Origin: Vibrio salilacus
GTDB taxonomy: Bacteria > Pseudomonadota > Gammaproteobacteria > Enterobacterales > Vibrionaceae
Direction: 5' to 3'
Length of the DNA: 64,000 nt
Assembly: GCF_002811245.1 (NCBI RefSeq)
Contig: NZ_NIVQ01000001.1
Location: 272,648 to 336,647 of the forward strand
Part shown: positions 1-8,839 of the stretch, in pieces
Position numbering within the stretch: position 1 is the first letter of the stretch
Layout of the letters: every line of letters begins with the position of its first letter
The notes under the pieces: generated by a model
The model's input: only the letters and a program-made list of their open reading frames with translations
What the model was told of the DNA's origin: nothing
The model's database searches: none
Translations under genes and position numbers: made by a program

Positions 1-1
1 T

Positions 2-238
2 GAGATGGCATTGGGCGCACTGCGCGCAGTACAAGCGTCGGGCAAAGATGTGATGATTGTTGGCTTTGATGGTACCGACGACGGTATTGCAGCCGTTAAA
101 CGTGGCAAATTATCAGCGACCATTGCTCAGCAACCAGACCTGATTGGTGCGCTAGGCATTGAAACGGCTGACCAAGTGCTTAAAGGCATGGCAGTAGAAG
201 AGTACATCCCCGTACCTCTTAAAGTGATTACTGAGTAA
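2..238 (+). CDS. rbsB: Ribose ABC transporter periplasmic binding protein RbsB (3' part only)
   Basis: The C-terminal 78 residues of the periplasmic D-ribose-binding protein that feeds the RbsAC importer. The reading frame is open from base 2, so the gene begins left of the window. The visible part has the type-I periplasmic-binding fold end seen in Rbs[10 protein letters not shown], the [12 protein letters not shown] stretch and the [11 protein letters not shown] helix, with a short beta-strand end. rbsK and rbsR follow on the same strand, so this is the downstream part of a ribose operon. A hairpin lies directly after the stop. Confidence 0.93.
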   Translation, partial: EMALGALRAVQASGKDVMIVGFDGTDDGIAAVKRGKLSATIAQQPDLIGALGIETADQVLKGMAVEEYIPVPLKVITE

Positions 239-250
239 GCCATAATTTGT

Positions 251-288
251 CCTCCTTGCCGTTTTAATTTGTGCTTTCGGTAAGGAGG
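251..288 (+). terminator. Intercistronic hairpin between rbsB and rbsK
   Basis: An 11-bp stem (CCTCCTTGCCG paired with CGGTAAGGAGG, one wobble) with a 16-base loop. No run of T follows, so it is more likely an RNA-stabilising or attenuating element that keeps the binding-protein transcript high relative to rbsK than a full terminator. Confidence 0.55.
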
Positions 289-374
289 GCCAATAGTCAT
301 GTGTTTTATCACAGAGCACATTACTATTTCTCCTGTTCACATCTATTGGGCTCAATCGAGCCGAGGACAACCTT

Positions 375-1295
375 ATGAATAAGTTAGTGGTTTTAGGTAG
401 TGTTAACGCTGACCATGTTCTGCAAGTACCTTCTTTCCCTCGCCCAGGCGAGACGTTACATGGTCGTAACTATCAAGTTATTCCCGGTGGTAAAGGTGCC
501 AATCAAGCGGTTGCGGCGGCGCGATTAAACGCCGATACCGGTTTTATTGCCTGTGTGGGTGATGACGCGTTTGGCATCAACATTCGTGAAAATTTCAAAA
601 TGGATAACATCAATATCGCGGGTGTAAAAATGGCGCCCAATTGCCCAACAGGGATTGCGATGATCCAGGTATCAGATAGCGGTGAAAACAGCATTTGCAT
701 TTCAGCAGAAGCGAACGCCAAGCTGACGGTTGAGACTCTTGAGCCTGACTTAGAGTCGATTCGCCAAGCCAAATACTTGTTGATGCAGCTTGAAACGCCG
801 ATGTGTGGCATTGAAAAGGCTGCGCAAGTGGCAAAGCAAGCGCGTACCAACGTGATTCTAAACCCAGCACCCGCGCACACGTTGTCTGATGCACTTCTCG
901 CTTGCGTCGATGTGATTACACCCAATGAAACCGAAGCCGAAGTACTAACGGGGATCACGGTCAGTGATAATGACAGTGCGCAACAAGCGGCGAATGCACT
1001 GCATCAAAAAGGCATTGAAATCGTGATGATTACGCTTGGCGCAAAAGGAGTGTGGCTTAGCCAGAACGGTCGTGGTCAATTGATTGAAGGTTTTAAGGTC
1101 GATGTGACAGATACCACCGCAGCGGGCGATACATTTAATGGGGCATTGGTCACTGGTTTACTTGAGGATTTGCCTTTAGAATCAGCGATTAAGTTTGCTC
1201 ATGCTGCCGCAGCTATTTCGGTGACGCGTTTTGGGGCTCAAACCTCAATTCCATCACGTCAAGAAGTCGATGCGTTTTTAGCTGAGTACCGTTAA
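375..1295 (+). CDS. rbsK: Ribokinase RbsK
   Basis: Cytoplasmic PfkB-family kinase that phosphorylates D-ribose with ATP to ribose 5-phosphate, the entry to the pentose phosphate pathway. At 306 residues it matches the family (E. coli 309). Visible signatures are the N-terminal substrate motif GGKGAN at residues 38-43 and the PfkB C-terminal motif DTTAAGDTFNGAL from residue 246, in which Asp252 is the expected catalytic base and AAGD forms the anion hole. The start follows GAGGACAACCTT. It lies between rbsB and rbsR, as in other gammaproteobacterial rbs operons. Confidence 0.96.
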   Translation: MNKLVVLGSVNADHVLQVPSFPRPGETLHGRNYQVIPGGKGANQAVAAARLNADTGFIACVGDDAFGINIRENFKMDNINIAGVKMAPNCPTGIAMIQVSDSGENSICISAEANAKLTVETLEPDLESIRQAKYLLMQLETPMCGIEKAAQVAKQARTNVILNPAPAHTLSDALLACVDVITPNETEAEVLTGITVSDNDSAQQAANALHQKGIEIVMITLGAKGVWLSQNGRGQLIEGFKVDVTDTTAAGDTFNGALVTGLLEDLPLESAIKFAHAAAAISVTRFGAQTSIPSRQEVDAFLAEYR

Positions 1296-1323
1296 CTGAC
1301 AGCACATATGCGGAGTAAGTCAC

Positions 1324-2346
1324 ATGGCGACAATGAAAGATATTGCGAGATTGGCGCAAGTCTCGACCTCTACGGTGAGCCATGTGATCAATAAATCTCG
1401 TTTTGTCAGTGAAGAGATTTCTCAGCGAGTAAACCAAGCGGCTCAGGAGTTAAACTATCGTCCCTCAGCGTTGGCGCGTAGCTTAAAAATGAATCGTACC
1501 AAAACGATTGGTATGTTGGTGACCACCTCAACCAACCCGTTTTTTGGCGAAGTGGTTAAAGGGGTTGAACGAAGTTGTTATCAGCAAGGTTACAATCTTA
1601 TTCTGTGCAATACCGAAGGTGATAACCTTCGGATGCGTGAGTCAATCAACACCTTGCTGCAAAAGCGGGTCGATGGACTGATTTTGATGTGTTCCTCGCT
1701 TGAAGGCGAACGTATCGACGTATTTGAACAATACCCTGACATCCCTGTGGTGGTGATGGATTGGGGACCAATGTTGTTTACCAGTGACAAAATTCAAGAT
1801 AACTCATTGCGTGGTGGTTATTTGGCCGCCAAACACCTGATTGATAACGGTCACACAGATATTGGTTGTATTACTGGGCCGTTAGTCAAGCATCAGGCTC
1901 AAATGCGCTACGAGGGTTACAAACGCGCATTAAATGAGGTCGGACTCAACTTCAATTCAGATTGGATCATTGAATCTGATTTTGAATGTGAAGGTGGCTA
2001 CGAAGCGTTCAATAAAATGCATCAAAATGGACCGTTACCCAGTGCCATCTTCGTTTGCAACGACATGATGGCACTAGGTGTTATCAACGCAGCCAATGAA
2101 AAAGGGGTTGCTATCCCGCAACAGCTTTCGATTATTGGTTATGATGATATTCATATTGCCAAATTTATGACTCCCTCACTCACCACCATTCACCAGCCCA
2201 AGTATCGCCTCGGTAAAGCGGCAGTTGAAGCGGTGTTAAAAAAACTTGCGGATGCGCAGTGTGAAGCGCAGATTGTTCAATTAGAACCGACCTTAGTTGA
2301 GCGCTCGACCGTCAAGCGTTTGAACACGGAAAGCGGCACTATATAA
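1324..2346 (+). CDS. rbsR: LacI-family repressor of the ribose operon, RbsR
   Basis: 340-residue LacI/GalR-type regulator. Residues 4-25 form the helix-turn-helix (MKDIARLAQVSTSTVSHVIN), followed by the hinge helix ending in ALARSLK, then a periplasmic-binding-protein-like effector domain (VIGYDDIHIAKFMTPSLTTI near the C-terminus). By position downstream of rbsK it is RbsR, expected to repress rbs genes until ribose binds. A 28-base gap containing a CGGAGTAAG ribosome site links it to rbsK. The stop lies 15 bases from the convergent histidine kinase gene, and no clear terminator separates them. Confidence 0.92.
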   Translation: MATMKDIARLAQVSTSTVSHVINKSRFVSEEISQRVNQAAQELNYRPSALARSLKMNRTKTIGMLVTTSTNPFFGEVVKGVERSCYQQGYNLILCNTEGDNLRMRESINTLLQKRVDGLILMCSSLEGERIDVFEQYPDIPVVVMDWGPMLFTSDKIQDNSLRGGYLAAKHLIDNGHTDIGCITGPLVKHQAQMRYEGYKRALNEVGLNFNSDWIIESDFECEGGYEAFNKMHQNGPLPSAIFVCNDMMALGVINAANEKGVAIPQQLSIIGYDDIHIAKFMTPSLTTIHQPKYRLGKAAVEAVLKKLADAQCEAQIVQLEPTLVERSTVKRLNTESGTI

Positions 2347-2361
2347 GCAGCCAACGATTAC

Positions 2362-4299
2362 TTACTCATTGTCTAAGTCAGTTGGCAGGGTGCGCGGTAA
2401 AGTGAAGATAAAGTGAACCCCGTTACCTGGCTGTGAATCAAAGTGCAACTGCCCTTTGAGTTTTTTATGTACCAAATTGAACACCAAATTCAATCCTAAT
2501 CCTGACCCGCCCATGCCTCGCTTACTGGTATAAAAAGGTTCAAAAATCTTTTGATGGAGTGATGCGTCAACGCCAGCGCCATTGTCACGGTATTCGACGA
2601 TAATGTCTTCATCTTGCTGTCTTAATTCAATCACAATCTGGGGTTCGTTTTGGTGTTCAAACGCATGATTAATGCTGTTCATGATTAGGTTCGAAATCAC
2701 CTGAGTTAGTACGCCCGACAAGCTACTCATGGTTATTGACCTGTCACCTTCAATACGCGGTGTGACGGGCACTTTGCGTGTCTCTGGGTGAAGGCTCGCC
2801 AACAGTGCGTCGAGAACTTGATAGACGTTAAAATTGCTTCGACTTTCAGATACTTGATCAACCGCGGTTTGCTTAAAGTCGCGCACCAGTTTTGCGGCGC
2901 GATTGAGGTTATGCTCTAACATCGAATGGCTTTCACCCAGCGTTGCCATTAACGATTCAAATTGCTCACTGGTCAGCGTTTGTGTGGCAAAAGCATGTTT
3001 CGCTTGGTTGACGGTCTCTTGAATCACTGAGGTGGCGGTCACCGCAATACCGAGAGGGGTGTTGACCTCATGAGCAACGCCTGCGACAAGGCCTCCGAGG
3101 GCGGCGAGCTTTTCAGACTCGATCAGTTGTTCTTGAGTACGTTGCAATTGCTGCATGCTCTGTTTTAGATCCAATGTCCGTATGGCAACCGTATGTTCGA
3201 GTGATTGATTGAATTGCTCTAACTCGATTTGGGTAAGCTTGAGCTCAGTAATATTGAGCGCGGTACCGCGAAAACCGATGAAATGGCTGTCGTCAAAACG
3301 GGCCTTGGCTTGAAATAAGAGGTAGTGCGTGATGCTGTTCAGCGTCAAATGCACTTCACATCGACTAAAGTCACCCTGGCGCGTCAAATAGTGCTGTAAC
3401 GTTTCACAATCTGCCAAGGCAGGGATCAAGCTCAGTTGCGGCTTGGTGTCGGGCTGAATTTCCAGCGCTTCCTGCATGCTTTCGGAACAGTAAACTAACT
3501 CACCTAACGCATTGGTTTCCCATAACCAATCGGAAGAGATGTGGGCAAACTCATGGAACCTCTCTCGTTCTTGCTGAATGCTGTTATAAAGCAGTGTGAC
3601 ATTTTGTGTGATTTTGTTGGTCTCATTGCCAAGCCAGTCAAGTTCGTCCTGTTTCTCTGTTATCCAGGCATGATGCTCAAGAGTTAAAGGTTCTTTAGGA
3701 TGACGAGGATTGTATTTTCTGAGGTATTGAGCGATGGCAAAAACGCGTTGATTGACGCTCTTGTGAAACACCATAAGCACAAGATAACAGACAAGCAGTG
3801 TCTTGGCTGCATTTAATAACAGAGTGTATATTGCTTGTCTGATAAGGTAATCGTAAATCTCTGTAGCGTCGGTTTGAATAAAAATGGTTCCAACTGATTC
3901 AACAAGAGAAGAGTTAGGGTGGCGATAGAGTAGGGTAAATTGCTGCGTAATCGGATGCTTAGCATTTGGTATACCAGCTTCCAATTGGTAGTCACCGCTG
4001 TTGACACGTAAATAATCAAGTTTAGGTAAGTTGACTAAGCCGTTAAGTTCTTGTTTCAAAGATGAAAGATCGAAGCTCCACAGTGAGGTCGCGAGTAGTG
4101 GGGCGTGAATATCACGTATTTCTAGTTGTCGTTGCTCGACGGCATCGAATTCATGAGTATATTCCCAAGAAAGTTGCAGTAGAGTAGTAAAGACGGTGAT
4201 GGCGCCACTGAGCAAAACCATGATTAAGATAATGCGCCGTCCTATTCGGCTATAGAATGGGCTCTCATGGCTATATTCAATACTTTTGCTACGATTCAT
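2362..4299 (-). CDS. Membrane sensor histidine kinase (no receiver domain)
   Basis: 645-residue inner-membrane kinase. The order seen is: first membrane helix about residues 23-43; periplasmic sensor region to about 160; second helix about 163-185; a cytoplasmic linker; a PAS-like domain about 245-355 (SSDWLWETN to FRGTALNITE); a coiled coil; then a dimerisation/phosphoacceptor helix with His410 in HEVNTPL; and a GHKL ATPase with N-box near residue 531, DNGAG near 572-576 and GGSGLGL near 581. No response regulator gene is adjacent. It is divergent from a periplasmic binding protein 110 bases away, which suggests the two act together as in LuxP/LuxQ or TorT/TorS; that pairing is inference. 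Confidence 0.88.
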   Translation of the reverse strand: MNRSKSIEYSHESPFYSRIGRRIILIMVLLSGAITVFTTLLQLSWEYTHEFDAVEQRQLEIRDIHAPLLATSLWSFDLSSLKQELNGLVNLPKLDYLRVNSGDYQLEAGIPNAKHPITQQFTLLYRHPNSSLVESVGTIFIQTDATEIYDYLIRQAIYTLLLNAAKTLLVCYLVLMVFHKSVNQRVFAIAQYLRKYNPRHPKEPLTLEHHAWITEKQDELDWLGNETNKITQNVTLLYNSIQQERERFHEFAHISSDWLWETNALGELVYCSESMQEALEIQPDTKPQLSLIPALADCETLQHYLTRQGDFSRCEVHLTLNSITHYLLFQAKARFDDSHFIGFRGTALNITELKLTQIELEQFNQSLEHTVAIRTLDLKQSMQQLQRTQEQLIESEKLAALGGLVAGVAHEVNTPLGIAVTATSVIQETVNQAKHAFATQTLTSEQFESLMATLGESHSMLEHNLNRAAKLVRDFKQTAVDQVSESRSNFNVYQVLDALLASLHPETRKVPVTPRIEGDRSITMSSLSGVLTQVISNLIMNSINHAFEHQNEPQIVIELRQQDEDIIVEYRDNGAGVDASLHQKIFEPFYTSKRGMGGSGLGLNLVFNLVHKKLKGQLHFDSQPGNGVHFIFTLPRTLPTDLDNE

Positions 4300-4409
4300 A
4301 AATTACCTCGTTTTTATCAGTATAGTCATTAAATAAATATTGAGTGTGCTCAGAGTTGGAGAGTTGCGCTAAGTCAACTACACTCAATTCATACTTTCGT
4401 GGGAGTGGT

Positions 4410-5387
4410 ATGATGCGTTGGGTCTTGATTTGGATTTGGCTGTTATTTGCTGCGTCACCTGTTTGGGCGACAAAAGTACTGTTAGTAGAAAGCTACCACT
4501 CAGAGTATCCATGGGACGCTAGCTATGTTGAAGGGCTAACCGAAACCCTTGAACCAGGCGTGGAGCTCATGACCTATCAAATGGACACCAAACGGCTTCC
4601 TGTAGAAAAACACCAAGCTCAAGCTGAGAAAGCTTTTGCGGTCTACCAACAGTATCAGCCAGAGATTGTGATTCTAGGCGATGACAACGCATTCAATTAC
4701 CTGTTGCCTAAGTTATATCAACAACCTATTTCTATCGTTTTCCTCGGGGTTAATGCCAACCCGAGAGCGTTACTGATGCAATATCGCGGTCAAGCGAAGG
4801 TGACGGGAGTATTAGAGCGACCATCGTTTGTCAAATCTCTGATTGAACTTCGCCGCCTATTTGCTAATGAGTCGTTTTCGGTTCGAATTTTGTTTGATTC
4901 TGGCGTGACGTCGAGGATTGCCAAAGACTATATTGAAAAACAGTACAGTTTAATTAAAAACACTCTGGGGATTGACGTTGAAATTGAAGTGATACAAACG
5001 ATGCCACAATGGCAGCAGACCGTCCTTAATGCTAAACAAGCAGGTTTCAGTGTCATTATTGTCGGTTTGTATCAAACACTCGTCGATGAAGAGGGTAATC
5101 ATGTGGTTGATACAGAGGTGATCTCATGGACGAACCGTCATTCACCGTTACCTATTTTCGCTTTCTGGGATTTTGCAGTGGGAGAGAATAAAGCGGCTGG
5201 TGGTGTGGTTTTATTTGGGCGCAGTCAGGGTGTACACGCCGCTAATCTCGTTAATGAGATCATTCAAACCGGGCACGAACCGATTATTCCTATCGTGACA
5301 GATAATCAAGGGCAAGCGATCTATTCGCGTAAAGAATTCCAACGATGGGGATTGAATATGCCTTACCATTGGCAAGCAATTGAGTAG
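4410..5387 (+). CDS. Periplasmic ABC-substrate-binding-like protein without transporter partners
   Basis: About 325 residues from the ATG at 4410, chosen because GGGAG precedes it and the N-terminus (MMRWVLIWIWLL to PVWA) is then a signal peptide; an upstream in-frame ATG at 4344 would bury this. The mature protein starts TKVLLVESYHSEYPWD and has the two-lobed type-I binding-protein pattern of the TrpX/ABC_sub_bind family (VILGDDNAFNYLLP, FLGVNANP, ILFDSGVTSR). No ABC permease or ATPase gene is nearby. The neighbours are the divergent histidine kinase and, downstream, cheV, so a ligand-presenting role in signalling is more likely than transport. Confidence 0.8.
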   Translation: MMRWVLIWIWLLFAASPVWATKVLLVESYHSEYPWDASYVEGLTETLEPGVELMTYQMDTKRLPVEKHQAQAEKAFAVYQQYQPEIVILGDDNAFNYLLPKLYQQPISIVFLGVNANPRALLMQYRGQAKVTGVLERPSFVKSLIELRRLFANESFSVRILFDSGVTSRIAKDYIEKQYSLIKNTLGIDVEIEVIQTMPQWQQTVLNAKQAGFSVIIVGLYQTLVDEEGNHVVDTEVISWTNRHSPLPIFAFWDFAVGENKAAGGVVLFGRSQGVHAANLVNEIIQTGHEPIIPIVTDNQGQAIYSRKEFQRWGLNMPYHWQAIE

Positions 5388-5535
5388 TTTGCGGGTAATT
5401 TGATTGAAGAAAAGCAGAAGTTTGAAGTAACACGGTCTATTCGATTTACAATCTTTTGCTTTACGGTTAAAAAGAACAAAAGTATCAGCGACTATTGACG
5501 ATAATATGTTGTGATCAAACTAAGAAAGAAGAATT

Positions 5536-6519
5536 ATGAGCGGATCAAATAGTACGATATTGACGGAGAGTGGTACCAATGAGCTAGAAATCATTGAGTT
5601 TCACCTAGTGAAAGAGCTTGCTGATGGAAGCAAAAAAACCTGTTATTACGGAATAAATGTCGCCAAGGTACGTGAAGTTATCCAGGTTCCTGAAACGACA
5701 GATTATCCGAATGCGCAGCCACATATGGTGGGGGTTTTTTCTTCGCGAGATGTCTTAACGCCCTTAGTTGACTTAGCGGGTTGGCTTGATGTCCCGACCA
5801 ACAATGATTTAAAACGTAAGTTTGTGATCGTGACTGATTTTAACAATATGACTAATGGTTTTCTTATTGATAGCATTAGCCGTATTCACCGTATTTCGTG
5901 GAATGATGTTGAGTCGCCAAGTCAATTTCTAGAAGCGGGTGAGCAAGATTGTGTTGTCGCTGTTGTTCGTAAAGATGGCAACCTGATCATGATTCTTGAT
6001 TTCGAGAAGATCATTGCCGATATCAACCCAGAATTGAGTATGGAAAAATACGATGTGACCGTCGATAAATCGGTAGACCTGAATCAACGTATGATCACTA
6101 AACGTAACGCGAAGACCGTTATGGTGGTTGATGACTCTGCCTTCATTCGTTCCATGATCCAAGAAACGTTAACTTCAGCAGGCTACAACGTTATTGCGTG
6201 TAAAGATGGCGGTGAAGCATATGACAAATTGATGAGCCTTATTGAAGTGGCAAAAAAAGAGAATATGCCAATCAGTGAGTTTATTGACGGTGTGGTTACG
6301 GACGTTGAGATGCCACGGATGGATGGTATGCACTTAGTGAAACGTCTGCGTGAAAGTGAAGTTTATTCGGTAATACCTATCGTCATGTTTTCATCATTGA
6401 TGAGTGAAGATAACCGGACTAAAGCCTTAGCGTTGGGTGCTAACGATACGATTACCAAGCCAGAGATCGGCCGAATGGTAACCTTAATGGATAAGTACAT
6501 CTTTGCTAAAAACGAATAA
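5536..6519 (+). CDS. cheV: Chemotaxis coupling protein CheV (CheW domain plus receiver)
   Basis: 327 residues. Residues about 15-160 are a CheW-like domain that docks MCPs to the CheA kinase (YYGINVAKVREVI, followed by the GVFSSRDVLTPLVDL region). Residues about 190-320 are a receiver domain with the acidic pair in MVVDDSAF, the phosphoacceptor Asp in VVTDVEMPRMDG, and the conserved Lys in NDTITKPE. Phosphorylation is expected to tune adaptation. The start at 5536 follows AAGAAAGAAGAATT. It is a single gene ending at a strong shared terminator. Confidence 0.95.
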   Translation: MSGSNSTILTESGTNELEIIEFHLVKELADGSKKTCYYGINVAKVREVIQVPETTDYPNAQPHMVGVFSSRDVLTPLVDLAGWLDVPTNNDLKRKFVIVTDFNNMTNGFLIDSISRIHRISWNDVESPSQFLEAGEQDCVVAVVRKDGNLIMILDFEKIIADINPELSMEKYDVTVDKSVDLNQRMITKRNAKTVMVVDDSAFIRSMIQETLTSAGYNVIACKDGGEAYDKLMSLIEVAKKENMPISEFIDGVVTDVEMPRMDGMHLVKRLRESEVYSVIPIVMFSSLMSEDNRTKALALGANDTITKPEIGRMVTLMDKYIFAKNE

Positions 6520-6533
6520 ATTTTCCCCAGTAT

Positions 6534-6565
6534 AAAAAAGGATACGCACTGCGTATCCTTTTTTT
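6534..6565. terminator. Bidirectional terminator between cheV and deaD
   Basis: A near-perfect palindrome, GGATACGCA-C-TGCGTATCC, flanked by runs of A on the left and T on the right. It can end cheV on the plus strand and deaD on the minus strand. Confidence 0.9.
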
Positions 6566-6580
6566 GTGTAGCTGTGAGGC

Positions 6581-8434
6581 TTAAGCTTCAGTAGTGCGAC
6601 GACCATGACCACGTTCGCCACGGAAGTTGCCACGTTTGTCACCGCCGCGGTTACGATCGAAACGACGTTCACCATCGCGACCAGCGCCACCTTCACGTTT
6701 ACCGCGGTAACCACCTTCACTACGACCACCACTGCGGAAACCACTTTCACGACGGCCACGAGGCTCGCGGAAATCATCAAAGTCACAGACAACAGCGTCA
6801 ACTTGTTTTTGACGAATACGTAGCTTGCGCAATTTACCTGCAGTTTCAGAAGACATTGCTTTTGGTAGCTGAACGTAGGTTTCACCTTGAGCAAGTTTAA
6901 TTGCACCGATAGAACCTTTTGTGAGACCAAGCTCATTCGCTAGTGCGCCAACGATATCTTTAACTTGAACGCCTTGCTCGCGACCAACTTGCAACTGGTA
7001 AGTATCCCAGTCTTGGTTGTTGGTACTACGACCACCTTCACGGCCATCACGACCTGTTTCGCGACGGTCTTTGCGACGTAGCTTATCACGCTCAATAGCT
7101 TCAATCATTGGGTCTTCGCCAACATAGAATAGTGGGCGCTTACCTTGCTGACGTTTAAGTAGAATCGCGGCGAGTGTCGCTGCGTCTAGCTCTAGAGACT
7201 CTTGCAGTTTTTCAACCAGCGTAGAGAACTTCTCTAATGCTTTGTGTTCTTTTTCAGTTTCTAGCTCAGCGCCAAGTTTAGCTAAGCGTGACTCTGCCAC
7301 TTTGTCACGGTGTGGAAGCTGAATCTCTTCCATTGATGACTTAGTTACACGTTCGATAGTACGAAGCATACGTAGTTGGTTGGGACGAACCAAAAGGATC
7401 GCTTTACCTTTACGTCCTGCACGACCAGTACGGCCGATACGGTGGATGTAAGACTCAACATCGAATGGAATATCGTAGTTAAATACGTGTGTAATACGTG
7501 CAACATCAAGACCACGAGCAACAACGTCAGTCGCGACTAAGATGTCGATAACACCTTGTTTGATGTGATCAACAGTGCGCTCACGCAGTGATTGTGGAAT
7601 GTCACCGTGTAGTGCTGATGCTTTAAAGCCTCGTGCAGATAGCCAATCAGCTAGGCGCTCGGTATCTTGGCGAGTACGTACGAATACGATTGACGCGTCA
7701 GTCTCTTCAGTTTCTAGCAGACGTGACATTGCTTCGTCTTTTTCTACGCCTTTTACAACCCAAAATTGTTGTATAACTTTATCTACCGTGTGGTTTTTAC
7801 CCGCCACGTCGACAGTTTCAGGGTCACGCAAAAAGCGCTCAACAATCTTTTTCAGCATTGGAGGCATAGTCGCAGAGAATAAAACGCGCTGGGCAGAAGC
7901 TGGAGAATGTTCCATGATAGCGGTTACGTCATCAACGAAACCCATATTAAGCATTTCGTCTGCTTCATCTAGAACGAAAGTATTTACTTCATCGAGATGC
8001 AGGCGGTCACGGTTAATAAGGTCTTGAACACGGCCAGGGGTACCAACAATAATTTGCGCACCGTTTTTTAGTGCACGCATTTGATCAACGATCGATGCGC
8101 CACCGTAAATCTCAAGAACCTTAAGTCCTGAAATGTTTCGGCCAAGGTTCTTAATTTCTGCCGCAACTTGAATCGCCAACTCACGAGTCGGAGCAAGAAC
8201 GATAGCTTGTGGCTTACGCTGATTAAAGTCGATTTTGTTTAATAGCGGAAGAGAGAAGGCAGCAGTTTTACCTGTACCTGTTTGTGCTTTACCTAGTGCA
8301 TCTTTACCAGCCAATAGGTGCGGAATTGCGGCCGCTTGAATTGGTGTTGGTGAAACAAAGCCCATATCGTTAAGAGCGGAAAGGAGGGTATCGTTAAGCG
8401 CTAAATCGCTAAACTGAATTACAGAATCTGTCAT
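6581..8434 (-). CDS. deaD: ATP-dependent DEAD-box RNA helicase DeaD/CsdA
   Basis: 617 residues, close to E. coli DeaD (629). Motifs in order: Q-motif region FVSPTPIQ, Walker A AQTGTGKT (50-57), PTRELA, TPGR, DEAD (156-159), SAT, and HRIGRTGRAGR. After the helicase core come a DbpA-type RNA-binding domain (KDIVGALANELGL to VVCDFDDF) and a basic Arg/Gly-rich tail rich in RGG-like repeats. It unwinds RNA during ribosome assembly and mRNA decay at low temperature. The start is preceded by AGGATCCC. A long upstream region of about 400 bases fits the long leaders of cold-induced deaD genes. RNase II is encoded divergently. Confidence 0.94.
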   Translation of the reverse strand: MTDSVIQFSDLALNDTLLSALNDMGFVSPTPIQAAAIPHLLAGKDALGKAQTGTGKTAAFSLPLLNKIDFNQRKPQAIVLAPTRELAIQVAAEIKNLGRNISGLKVLEIYGGASIVDQMRALKNGAQIIVGTPGRVQDLINRDRLHLDEVNTFVLDEADEMLNMGFVDDVTAIMEHSPASAQRVLFSATMPPMLKKIVERFLRDPETVDVAGKNHTVDKVIQQFWVVKGVEKDEAMSRLLETEETDASIVFVRTRQDTERLADWLSARGFKASALHGDIPQSLRERTVDHIKQGVIDILVATDVVARGLDVARITHVFNYDIPFDVESYIHRIGRTGRAGRKGKAILLVRPNQLRMLRTIERVTKSSMEEIQLPHRDKVAESRLAKLGAELETEKEHKALEKFSTLVEKLQESLELDAATLAAILLKRQQGKRPLFYVGEDPMIEAIERDKLRRKDRRETGRDGREGGRSTNNQDWDTYQLQVGREQGVQVKDIVGALANELGLTKGSIGAIKLAQGETYVQLPKAMSSETAGKLRKLRIRQKQVDAVVCDFDDFREPRGRRESGFRSGGRSEGGYRGKREGGAGRDGERRFDRNRGGDKRGNFRGERGHGRRTTEA

Positions 8435-8839
8435 TGGGATCCTACTATATCTATGTCAACAAAAGGTCCCACGAGCTCTACCAATTCCAATACCAATCCA
8501 GTTAAGAGCTGATTCCGTTCAGATGCGGAAAAGTCGTAAATCGCATCAAGCCACTAGGGACGTAATTAAGGGTGCGGATTATTCCTTAAATACATAAAAA
8601 AAGCCAGAAAAAATTGAAATTCATCACAGTTCTTCTTTGAATTGAGCTGTTTTGTTCACATTTTCGTCACCAAATCGTTCTGTGTGCTTAAATAATAAGC
8701 ATGTTAATTGGGTTGTTAAGTGATTGAATTGCGCACCAATCACCAGATTGTGATACTTGCGCGCTAGCGAGCCCATAGTCGCGATGATATAGTGTGCGAA
8801 ATTTTTTGGTTAGATACTGACTCGGATAAAACAAGACAG
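8435..8839. other. Divergent promoter region deaD / rnb
   Basis: About 400 bases without a convincing gene, holding the promoters of deaD (left) and rnb (right). It includes an AT-rich block (about 8580-8620) and an inverted repeat, ATCAC-6-GTGAT, near 8740-8755. No riboswitch or recognisable small RNA was identified. Confidence 0.5.

Noticed and set aside
503..958. 151-residue minus-strand frame inside rbsK
   Set aside because: Antisense to a clear ribokinase with all motifs; no homology recognised.
6605..6823. Threonine-rich open frame on the plus strand within deaD
   Set aside because: It is the antisense shadow of the Arg/Gly-rich tail of DeaD; the biased codons of RGG repeats create a stop-free complementary frame.
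7575..8027. 150-residue plus-strand frame inside deaD
   Set aside because: Antisense shadow; composition rich in Ser, Thr and Arg and no ribosome site, while the deaD frame shows all helicase motifs.
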